A DNA stretch of 64,000 nucleotides from assembly GCA_025499625.1 (NCBI GenBank), contig JAFMVD010000018.1, forward strand, positions 1-64,000, given 5' to 3'. This DNA is from Carboxylicivirga fragile. GTDB taxonomy: Bacteria > Bacteroidota > Bacteroidia > Bacteroidales > Marinilabiliaceae. Shown piece after piece: positions 23,501 through 30,482 of this stretch. Within the stretch, counting starts at the first letter, position 1. Every line of letters begins with the position of its first letter. The notes beneath the pieces are model-generated. The model ran no database searches, was not told the DNA's origin, and worked only from the letters and a program-made list of their open reading frames with translations. A program made the translations under genes and the position numbers.

Positions 23501-23859
23501 GCCCTAACTTTGAAATATTTACCACAACACGTGCCTTGGATCGTTGGACACCTGATAATCCGAATGCCAGTTTCCCACGTTTAGAAGATGCCTCTAATAA
23601 AAACAATTACCTCTATAACGATTTCTGGTTAAGAGATGCTTCTTATCTGCGTTTAAAGAATCTACAAATTGGTTACTCTTTCAATGAACAAGTTTTGAAT
23701 AAGCTGAAGATTGAGCGTTTACGTTTATATGTTGGAGGTACAAATATCTTCACTGTAACTGATGTGGAAAGTGGTCTGGATCCTGAAACTTATGATGGAC
23801 GACCATCCTATTACCCACCGGTATCTACTTATTTAGTTGGCTTACAAGTAACATTTTAA
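20533..23859 (+). CDS. SusC/RagA-family TonB-linked outer-membrane transporter with STN domain
   Basis: TonB-dependent glycan importer, 1108 residues. A basic N-terminal leader and signal segment (about 16-42) precedes an STN domain at about 50-105, which talks to FecR. Residues about 130-210 form a carboxypeptidase-D-like repeat (VNGLVSDTNGEGIPGVNVF), then the SusC signature LNEVVVVGYGTQKK and the plug (LVLVDGIEMPIKEVNPSDIESVSVLKDAASSSIYGSRAANGVI split over about 290-335). The remainder is a 22-strand barrel ending in VGLQVTF with a terminal Phe. It works with the SusD partner just downstream. Confidence 0.97.
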   Translation: MKKINFYHDRDRSVISKIVLYMKVTTILLFMSMVTVSAKSLAQDARFDLKVNDATLLEVFEEIEHQTEFGFVFKVNQLDLSKRYSFDKADVTLIDVLDDLFSDESINYRVLENNVVVLEDKDNNTIELQQENIVVNGLVSDTNGEGIPGVNVFDASNPSNGVITGMDGTYNIKVSTLSSQLTFSFIGFETQVINVDGKTVVDVTLIEEFTDLNEVVVVGYGTQKKVNLTGAISAVKGEELAKRTVTDTRLALQGAATGVTVIDRGGMPGSEEVSIKIRGNTSLSAGSNPLVLVDGIEMPIKEVNPSDIESVSVLKDAASSSIYGSRAANGVILITTKRGKDGEFKVSYDGHMGWQTPATLPELVSAGDYLMLVNEAKVNAGLQAKYSQEYIDKTVSGSDPINYPYTNLFEEMYETAPMHNHSLRVSGGSDKSRIALSLNYLDQDGMLKNINTKRYGMRLNTDFVVNDRLNIRADINFNRRDNEQPTRTGDAMSNIIGTSPVFVSKYPNGLYGLNKDNESPLAALEVGGMKESENEVLNLKTGFDYSIIDGLKWSTDASYKSLSIRRHTFSSEYQFYDPFDETRIVTQWYPSELFDNRWMEKETNFRSLLTYEKIFGQHNFSALAGFEAIEHNAYLLEGARKNIYSNDYAELNTGDVETKDNKGYREDWALVSYFGRLNYDFKQRYLLEANFRYDGSSRFAKGNKWGFFPSFSAGWRISEEGFISGTEYLDNLKLRASWGQLGNQDIGYYKFTSPIFSGYDYSFNDKQVSGYSQYYYANEDVSWETTSILDIGFDLSLWQGKLGVVADWFQKDTRDVLMTLPISTMVGLAPAESNIGNIRNTGWEISLTHHNKIGEFQYNVGFNLSDIKNEVVSLAGQEATISGWKILKEGESIWSMYGYKSAGLFQSEQEINDAPRQPNHDQLKPGDIKLVDLNGDKVIDDEDRTIIGSDIPRYTYSLDLGMSYKGFDLSALFQGVAKAENYFYGAPNEGPNFEIFTTTRALDRWTPDNPNASFPRLEDASNKNNYLYNDFWLRDASYLRLKNLQIGYSFNEQVLNKLKIERLRLYVGGTNIFTVTDVESGLDPETYDGRPSYYPPVSTYLVGLQVTF

Positions 23860-23878
23860 TGGTAAAAAACTGTAAACA

Positions 23879-25561
23879 ATGAAAACACTAAAATTATATA
23901 TCACAATTGTCGTTCTCGTATTGGGAATGACCAACTGTAGCGATGAATTCTTGGAGCGTTTGCCAAGTGATCAAATTTCGTCGGCTACATTTTTTAAGCA
24001 GCAAAAGGATATTGAATATGCGCTTAATGCCGTGTATGACATGATTGGGTTTAATAGTTGGAATCGTGCTTATGGTAGTGGTACCGATTTATTACGCATC
24101 GAGGTTTTAACTGATAATGCTGTTGATCATCACTCTTGGAATGCTTGTTACGAACTGGGAAATGGGACGGCTAATGTGTATGATTGGTATGTTCAATACC
24201 GTTGGCAAGAAAGATACAAAGGAATCCAACGAGCAAATAGGATATTAGAAGGAGCTCCGTATGTAACTGACATGGATTTGGATTATCGAAACCGTTTAGT
24301 TGCTGAGGCTACTTTTTTAAGAGCATACTTCTATTTCGATTTGGTCTATCTTTTTGGAGATGTTCCATTCGTGACATCAAGTTTGGTGCCTGATGATTGT
24401 AAGCCAACAACCGATTCGGGGGGTAATGTTATTCCAAATCCTAAATGCTCCAGAACTGACAAAGAGCAAATTTTAGATCAGTTATTAATCGATCTGGACG
24501 ATATTGTTGAAAATCTTCCAAAGGAATATGATAGAGATAATAAAGGCCGAATTACAAAAGGAACAGCCTTAACCTTAAAAGCTCGTATTCTTTTATATCG
24601 CGAACAATGGACACAAGCTGCTGAAGCTGCCAAAGCGGTTATGGATTTACAAGTATATAGCCTGTACTCAAATTATGCGACTTTATTTGATTATGAAGGT
24701 GTTGATTGTAATGAAGTGATTTTTGATATTCAGGTAATGAAAGATGTATGGGAAGGTGAATTTTGGTTGCCAAATTACGGTTCTAATTCAGTTGGCGGAT
24801 GGAGCTGTTCCAACCCTTTACAATCAATGGTTGATAGTTATGAAACGACTGATGGCTTAAGTATAAGCGATCCGGCTTCGATTTACGATCCGGCTAACCC
24901 TTATGCTAATCGTGATCCACGCATGCATCATTCTATCCTTTATCCAGGACGCGATTGGCAAGGTGGCGTTTACAATACTATTCCTGGTGCAACTTATCCT
25001 GGTAAAGATATAATACCGGGCGATGACTTATATGATGGAACTGGTGGACAGTGGAATAAGTCGGCTACAGGTTATAATTGGCTGAAATATATATCGCAGC
25101 AAGATATTAATGATGCTAATTATTGGGATAGTTCCATCCATTTTATCGTTATGCGTTACGCAGAAGTATTGTTAATGTATGCTGAGGCTAAGATTGAAGC
25201 GAACGATATTGATCAATCGGTATACGATGCAATAAATGAAGTTCGTCAACGACCTGATGTAAATATGCCTGTAATTACAAGTGGTAAATCCCAGGATGAA
25301 CTTCGTGCCCTCGTTCGTAACGAACGTCGTGTTGAATTGGCCTTTGAAGGCATTCGCCTATACGATATTCGACGATGGAAAATTGCTGAACATGTTATGC
25401 CAGGCGAATCATATGGTTTAACGTTTACCGATCCTGAATCGGGTGAAGAAGTAACTCTGACAGGTGGAAATAGAGCTTTTGATGCTTCAAAACATTATTT
25501 ATGGCCTGTACCTCAGGCTGAGATTGATGTGTCGGGTCTTTCTCAAAATGATAATTGGTAA
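23879..25561 (+). CDS. SusD/RagB-family glycan-binding lipoprotein
   Basis: Surface lipoprotein partner of SusC, 560 residues. The lipobox is GMTNC with C20, followed by DEFLERLPSDQISSATFF, the usual SusD start. TPR-like helices (AEATFLRAYFYFDLVYLFGDVPFV) and the C-terminal RagB motif (ELRALVRNERRVELAFEGIRLYDIRRWK) are clear. It caps the SusC barrel and selects the glycan. The gap to susC is 19 bases. A strong terminator follows, so the enzymes downstream may have reduced or separate expression. Confidence 0.97.
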   Translation: MKTLKLYITIVVLVLGMTNCSDEFLERLPSDQISSATFFKQQKDIEYALNAVYDMIGFNSWNRAYGSGTDLLRIEVLTDNAVDHHSWNACYELGNGTANVYDWYVQYRWQERYKGIQRANRILEGAPYVTDMDLDYRNRLVAEATFLRAYFYFDLVYLFGDVPFVTSSLVPDDCKPTTDSGGNVIPNPKCSRTDKEQILDQLLIDLDDIVENLPKEYDRDNKGRITKGTALTLKARILLYREQWTQAAEAAKAVMDLQVYSLYSNYATLFDYEGVDCNEVIFDIQVMKDVWEGEFWLPNYGSNSVGGWSCSNPLQSMVDSYETTDGLSISDPASIYDPANPYANRDPRMHHSILYPGRDWQGGVYNTIPGATYPGKDIIPGDDLYDGTGGQWNKSATGYNWLKYISQQDINDANYWDSSIHFIVMRYAEVLLMYAEAKIEANDIDQSVYDAINEVRQRPDVNMPVITSGKSQDELRALVRNERRVELAFEGIRLYDIRRWKIAEHVMPGESYGLTFTDPESGEEVTLTGGNRAFDASKHYLWPVPQAEIDVSGLSQNDNW

Positions 25562-25576
25562 TAAACTCATTAATAG

Positions 25577-25612
25577 CATGTACTTGATTTAATGGTCAAG
25601 TACATGTTTTTA
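25577..25612 (+). terminator. Terminator after susD
   Basis: Eleven-pair perfect stem CATGTACTTGA/TCAAGTACATG with an eight-base loop and a TTTTTA tail. It lies between susD and the glycosidase genes and may cause partial termination so that susCD is expressed above the enzymes. Confidence 0.75.
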
Positions 25613-25689
25613 TTAAATGATACTATAAATTGTTCTCAACATTGGCATCTTATTAATAAATTACTGTGTCAATCGATAAATGAAAAACC

Positions 25690-28074
25690 ATGAAGAATAT
25701 TTCGATCTTTCTCTTAACATGTTTCCTTTGTAATGGCTTTTTACAAGCCCAGGAAACTGTCTTCCCCGGTGCCGATGAAAAAACACCATCTAAAGCACAG
25801 TATTTTAGTTGGATCAATAATACCAATGAGGGTGCTACCGAAGCACAAACAATGGTTAATCTCGCCTTTTTCGAATGGATGAAGAAAACCTATGGCATGC
25901 AATTGGATATTTATGCCTTTGATGCAGGAGCTATTGATGGCAAACGCTTTTATGGTAGTATTTATTCCGATCGCTTTAAAAAACAATTCCCCAACGGATT
26001 TGATCCTATTTATGAAAGAGCTAAAAAGTCAGGCATTCGTCTTGGAGTTTGGGGTGGTCCCGATGGCTTTGGTGATACGCCTGAAGAAGAGAAAGCACGT
26101 ATTGATCAAATGGTAAAACTTTGTAAAGACTACGAGTTTGCTTTATTTAAATTCGATAAAGTTTGTGGTCCGCTTCCCCTCGAAAAAGAAGATGCATTTA
26201 TTGAAATGATGAAGGAATGTCGCAAGTACAGTTCGGATTTAATACTGCTTAATCACCGTTTGGGCTTGCAAAAAGCAAAGCCCTATGCTACCACATTCCT
26301 GTGGGAAGGTTACGAAACATACATCGACGTGTTTATGACCAATGGCGTAACTGCTCCGCACAACCGTGCCGGCGCATTAAACCGTGGCTTACCACCTGAA
26401 ATGAAACGATTAACAGAAGATCACGGCGTTTGTCTTTCATCATGCCTCGATTACTGGGAAGACGACTTGGTACTGCAGGCATTTAACCGATCATTAATAC
26501 TAGCTCCTGAGCTATATGGTAGCCCATGGTTTCTGCGCGATAATGAGTTCCCGCAACTCGCGCGATATTTTAACCTGCATAAAAAATATTCCGACATAAT
26601 GGTTAATGGCATGGCCTTACCAGAATCTTATGGGCCATCAGCAGTCAGCCGAGGAGACGACAGCCGTCGTATTGTCACAATGCGTAATTTGAGCTGGAAT
26701 GAGCAAGCATACACCGTTAAACTAAATGAAGAAATTGGCCTTAAGAAGCACGAAACAATAACGCTTGTACAATGGCATCCAACTGAAAAAATATTAGGAA
26801 CCTATTCTTTTGGTGATGAAGTTGAGGTGGTGGTTGAACCCTTTAGAGCCTGTATGTTACTTGCAACAAGTGAGATATATGATGAACCTTCAGTAGAAGG
26901 AGTAGATTATAAGGTGATTCGTAATGTGGAAGGTAAAGCAGTAGAGCTTGAGTTGCTTGGTCGTCCAGGGCAAACAGCATCAGTCACTTTGAACGCACAC
27001 GAAAACTACACTAATGCCCTTTTAGCAGGTAAAAGTAGTACCAGCTTATTAAAAGGTAAAAAAGTAAAAGTAAAATTCGAAGGGGAGATATTAAACCAAA
27101 GCGCACATAGAAAATTAGCCGACTTAAGCGAAACTGATATTCCTAAAGATGCTAATGCCTTATATGAAGCCACGGTTTATGCCGCCGATAACAATGCCTT
27201 GGAAGTACGATCTATTCAACGTTCTGGTTTTTCATCTGTACCTGAAGTGAAGGCTGCTCAAGAAGCTTTCTTTAACCAGCCTACATTTGTTGAACGAGGC
27301 TTGTGGGATAAAAATTTGTTTGATGGTGATTATCGTACGTCCTTTTATCCATCTACAAAATATGGTAAAGACCAAAAGATTAAAGGAGGAACACTTCGTT
27401 TGGATTTAGGTGAAGCAACTGAATTGGATCAGCTTGTAATAACCGTTCCCGACGAATTCTCACTACAACCATTATTACGCGAAGAAGGTAACTATGTTGA
27501 TGTATCAACTGATCTTGTGAATTGGGAAACCATCACTTATTTATCAGGAAAGAAAATGGTGATTGATTTGAATGCACCAGTTCGTTACTTTAGGTTCAAA
27601 GCTTTTCCTCAACAGATATCAGAAATCGAAGGATTTAAAGCTGGTAAAAAAGTGAATAGAGACAATTGGCGAGCATCCAACTTATTTGCCCACAGCGACA
27701 AGATGGTGGCACAAAAAGCATGGTCATCAAATATTACTTTAAACGAAGTGGCCGATAACAGCTATTTGTGTGTCGCCATCAATGGTGAGCATGGCTACGA
27801 AGGAGCATATGCTTCAATCAAGGTTGATGGTGAATTACGTGGTGCTCCAAATCGTGCCGTTTCCTACCAATCAAATACTTGGGAGTACATCAATGCCAAA
27901 CGCGATAAAAATTACACCTATTACATCCCTGTAAGTAAGGAGGATATTGGAAAAGAAATTGAGGTATTTGTATTGGGTTACGAAAAAGAAAAGCTCGATT
28001 TGAAAGCGGAAGTTTGGATTACAGCCTATCCGTCCCCTTATCAATCAATACAATTAGAATTAAAAAGAAAATAA
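25690..28074 (+). CDS. Putative alpha-galactosidase-like glycosidase (clan GH-D type fold)
   Basis: Secreted enzyme of 794 residues with a signal peptide ending near residue 21 (FLQAQ). The first 400 residues look like a TIM barrel with strand motifs such as IYAFDAGAID, SGIRLGVWGG and ALFKFDKVCG. D156 in KFD sits where clan GH-D (GH27/GH36) alpha-galactosidases hold their nucleophile. A beta-sandwich follows, then a discoidin/CBM32-like region at about 540-660 (LWDKNLFDGDYRTSF, LDLGEATELDQLVITVP). The exact family is not recognised; GH27/36/GH31-like relatives remain possible. Next to a GH97 gene in a SusCD locus, so it acts on the imported glycan, probably removing alpha-galactose. Confidence 0.65.
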   Translation: MKNISIFLLTCFLCNGFLQAQETVFPGADEKTPSKAQYFSWINNTNEGATEAQTMVNLAFFEWMKKTYGMQLDIYAFDAGAIDGKRFYGSIYSDRFKKQFPNGFDPIYERAKKSGIRLGVWGGPDGFGDTPEEEKARIDQMVKLCKDYEFALFKFDKVCGPLPLEKEDAFIEMMKECRKYSSDLILLNHRLGLQKAKPYATTFLWEGYETYIDVFMTNGVTAPHNRAGALNRGLPPEMKRLTEDHGVCLSSCLDYWEDDLVLQAFNRSLILAPELYGSPWFLRDNEFPQLARYFNLHKKYSDIMVNGMALPESYGPSAVSRGDDSRRIVTMRNLSWNEQAYTVKLNEEIGLKKHETITLVQWHPTEKILGTYSFGDEVEVVVEPFRACMLLATSEIYDEPSVEGVDYKVIRNVEGKAVELELLGRPGQTASVTLNAHENYTNALLAGKSSTSLLKGKKVKVKFEGEILNQSAHRKLADLSETDIPKDANALYEATVYAADNNALEVRSIQRSGFSSVPEVKAAQEAFFNQPTFVERGLWDKNLFDGDYRTSFYPSTKYGKDQKIKGGTLRLDLGEATELDQLVITVPDEFSLQPLLREEGNYVDVSTDLVNWETITYLSGKKMVIDLNAPVRYFRFKAFPQQISEIEGFKAGKKVNRDNWRASNLFAHSDKMVAQKAWSSNITLNEVADNSYLCVAINGEHGYEGAYASIKVDGELRGAPNRAVSYQSNTWEYINAKRDKNYTYYIPVSKEDIGKEIEVFVLGYEKEKLDLKAEVWITAYPSPYQSIQLELKRK

Positions 28075-28082
28075 TAAGCATA

Positions 28083-30047
28083 ATGACCAATCTAATTAAG
28101 ATAACGACTTTGCTATGTGCGACATTCTTATTTGTGAATGCCAGTGCTAAAGAAAAAGTTTACAGTGTAAGTTCACCTGATAAAACAACTGTACTTTCTG
28201 TACATGTATCAAATAAAGTACAAATATCGATTCAGCAAGATGGGAAGTTCATTGTGAGCCCATCGGAATTAGCATTGGAGTTAGAATCAAAAACTCTAGC
28301 TCAAAACCCAAAGGTACTCAAGGTTGATAAACGTCGAATTGAAGAAACGATAAAGCCAGTAGTTAAGGTAAAAGAAGCAGAGGTGCTGAATAATTGTAAT
28401 GAGCTAAGCATAACTTTTGATGGAAATTATGCCATGAGCTTTAGAGCATATAACGAAGGTGTTGCCTATCGCTTCGAAACCTCAATGGTCAACGACATTA
28501 CGGTTGTTAATGAAAAAGGCGAATACAGCTTCCCTGAAAACTATATGTGCTGGTGGGGCCGCGAGAAGAAGTTTCAATCGCACAACCAGGTATATTACGA
28601 TTATACATCAGTTCAAAAATTGGGTAAAGATGATTTAGCCAGTTTACCATTAATTTTAAACCCAGCCAATGGGCCTAAAATAGTGATTGCCGAAACGGAT
28701 TTGATTGATTATCCGGGTTGGTGGTTACGTGGTGCTGAGGGTTTAACTCTTAGTGGAACATCGGCACAAGTGGTTAAGCACTTTGATGAGTTAAGCGACC
28801 GTAACTTACCGATTAAAAAACGTGAATCATATATTGCCAAAACCAAAGGTACACGAACTTTTCCCTGGCGTATATTCGCCATTGCTCGTAACGATGCTGA
28901 GTTAGTAGTGAATCAATTAACATTCTTATTAGCTTCGGAAAATAAAATTGAAAATACCGACTGGATTCAACCAGGTAAGGTGGCATGGGATTGGTGGAAT
29001 GCCAATAATGTGTATGGTGTTGATTTTAGAGCTGGCTTTAATACGGAAACGTATAAGCATTATATTGATTTCGCATCGGAATACGGTATTGAAAATATCA
29101 TGCTTGACGAAGGATGGTACGAGTTGGGCGATATCACTGCGGTTAAACCTGAATTAAACCTGAAAGAGTTAATTGAATATGCCGATAGTAAAAATGTGGG
29201 TGTTCTACTTTGGGTTGTTTGGAAAACATTGGATAATCAAATTGATGAAGGGTTTGAGTTGTTTAAGGATCTTGGCATTAAGGGTATCAAAGTTGATTTT
29301 ATGAACCGCGATGACCAATGGATGGTTAATTACTTTCATCGTATTGCAGCCAAAGCAGCCGAATATGAGTTGATGGTTGATTTTCATGGTTCATACAAAC
29401 CAGCAGGTTTACGTCGCATGTATCCAAATGTTATGACTCGCGAAGGTGTTAATGGGGGCGAGCAATTTAAATGGAGTCTGCGCCAAACACCCGAGCATGA
29501 TTTAATTTTACCCTTTGGTCGTATGTTAGCCGGTCCACTGGATTACACACCGGGTGCAATGGCTAATGCTCAGGACAAAGATTTTGAACCCATCTTTGAT
29601 ACTCCAATGAGTATGGGAACGCGCTGTCACCAATTGGCCATGTTTGTTATTTACGAAAGCCCAATACAAATGCTTTGTGATAGTCCAACACGTTATAAAC
29701 GTGAGCCTGAGTGTATGAAATTTTTATCGGATGTGCCAACAGTCTGGGATAGAACGGTTGTGCTTGATGCCAAAGTGAGCGACTATTTGCTTATGGCGCG
29801 TCAGAATGGCGATAAGTGGTACATTGGTGGAATGGGCGATTGGGATGAGCGTGACTTAGAGCTTGATTTATCGTTCCTACCTGAAGGAAAAAAATATACG
29901 ATGACCATTTATACCGATGGCATTAACGCCGATAGAGATGCCAACGATTTTAAAGTTGAAGAAATAGAAGTTGATAACAAGTACAAATCAAAAATAAAAC
30001 TGTTTGCTGGTGGAGGTGTAGCAGCAATGTTACACCCGCTTAAATAA
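28083..30047 (+). CDS. Glycoside hydrolase family 97 enzyme, probably retaining alpha-galactosidase
   Basis: Periplasmic GH97 enzyme, 654 residues from the ATG at 28083; the open frame runs 23 codons further up but overlaps the previous gene and would bury the signal peptide (ITTLLCATFLFVNASA). The N-terminal super-sandwich (about 25-280) and the barrel core are typical. KGIKVDFMNRDDQ carries D405 at the place of the nucleophile of retaining GH97 members (BtGH97b type); inverting SusB-like alpha-glucosidases lack that Asp. MVDFHGSYKPAGLRR and TREGVNGGEQFKW are further family motifs, the latter with the probable acid/base Glu. The stop of the previous gene is 8 bases upstream, so they form an operon. 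Confidence 0.9.
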   Translation: MTNLIKITTLLCATFLFVNASAKEKVYSVSSPDKTTVLSVHVSNKVQISIQQDGKFIVSPSELALELESKTLAQNPKVLKVDKRRIEETIKPVVKVKEAEVLNNCNELSITFDGNYAMSFRAYNEGVAYRFETSMVNDITVVNEKGEYSFPENYMCWWGREKKFQSHNQVYYDYTSVQKLGKDDLASLPLILNPANGPKIVIAETDLIDYPGWWLRGAEGLTLSGTSAQVVKHFDELSDRNLPIKKRESYIAKTKGTRTFPWRIFAIARNDAELVVNQLTFLLASENKIENTDWIQPGKVAWDWWNANNVYGVDFRAGFNTETYKHYIDFASEYGIENIMLDEGWYELGDITAVKPELNLKELIEYADSKNVGVLLWVVWKTLDNQIDEGFELFKDLGIKGIKVDFMNRDDQWMVNYFHRIAAKAAEYELMVDFHGSYKPAGLRRMYPNVMTREGVNGGEQFKWSLRQTPEHDLILPFGRMLAGPLDYTPGAMANAQDKDFEPIFDTPMSMGTRCHQLAMFVIYESPIQMLCDSPTRYKREPECMKFLSDVPTVWDRTVVLDAKVSDYLLMARQNGDKWYIGGMGDWDERDLELDLSFLPEGKKYTMTIYTDGINADRDANDFKVEEIEVDNKYKSKIKLFAGGGVAAMLHPLK

Positions 30048-30071
30048 AGAATATCTTATAACATAAGTTAA

Positions 30072-30095
30072 GGTGGTAATAATTGTATTACCACC
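30072..30095 (+). terminator. Hairpin after the GH97 gene
   Basis: Perfect ten-pair stem GGTGGTAATA/TATTACCACC with a four-base loop, followed by AATTT only. Probably marks the 3' end of the carbohydrate-locus transcript, though the T run is weak. Confidence 0.5.
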
Positions 30096-30140
30096 AATTT
30101 CAAACGCCTGTTTATACCCAGGTAATTATTAGATTAAAAA

Positions 30141-30482
30141 ATGAATTTGAAACCTATATATCTATTTACCTTAATACTAATTGTTAGTGCATGCAAATCA
30201 TCATCCGAAGACGTCAATAAAGTTCCTTTGGTGAAAATAACTAGTCCTTCTGAAGGCTATATCTATATTGATGGAATATATGAAGGGCACAAAACACCCA
30301 AGGAGTTGGTTTTATCGAAAGGGAGTCACATTATCGGTGTTGCAATGGATGCTTCAAATACCTACTTAAGAAAAGAAATAACTGTAGGAGAAGAGGATGT
30401 GACAATTGATTTGCAAATCTCTGATAAACCTGAACCTAAGGTGTGGAAAGGACTTTGGGTAGGTATTCGTGAAGCAACGTAA
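30141..30482 (+). CDS. PEGA-domain lipoprotein, 5' part of a split receptor gene
   Basis: Product of 113 residues with lipobox IVSAC (C18) and a PEGA domain at about 30-95 (VKITSPSEGYIYIDGIYEG). It ends abruptly in WVGIREAT. In the frame one base away, sequence from 30479 reads VIITDANLNVKKTIDKN and runs without a stop into the next ORF. A missing single base near 30477-30479 would fuse both into WVGIREATVIITDANLNV, a plausible propeller strand. The next ORF needs an exported N-terminal part but has no signal of its own. Most likely this is the N-terminal piece of one membrane receptor, broken by a frameshift or a sequencing error. Confidence 0.6.
   Translation: MNLKPIYLFTLILIVSACKSSSEDVNKVPLVKITSPSEGYIYIDGIYEGHKTPKELVLSKGSHIIGVAMDASNTYLRKEITVGEEDVTIDLQISDKPEPKVWKGLWVGIREAT

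Noticed and set aside
28014-28082. Upstream start for the GH97 gene
   Set aside because: Overlaps the end of the previous gene and would put 23 residues ahead of the signal peptide.
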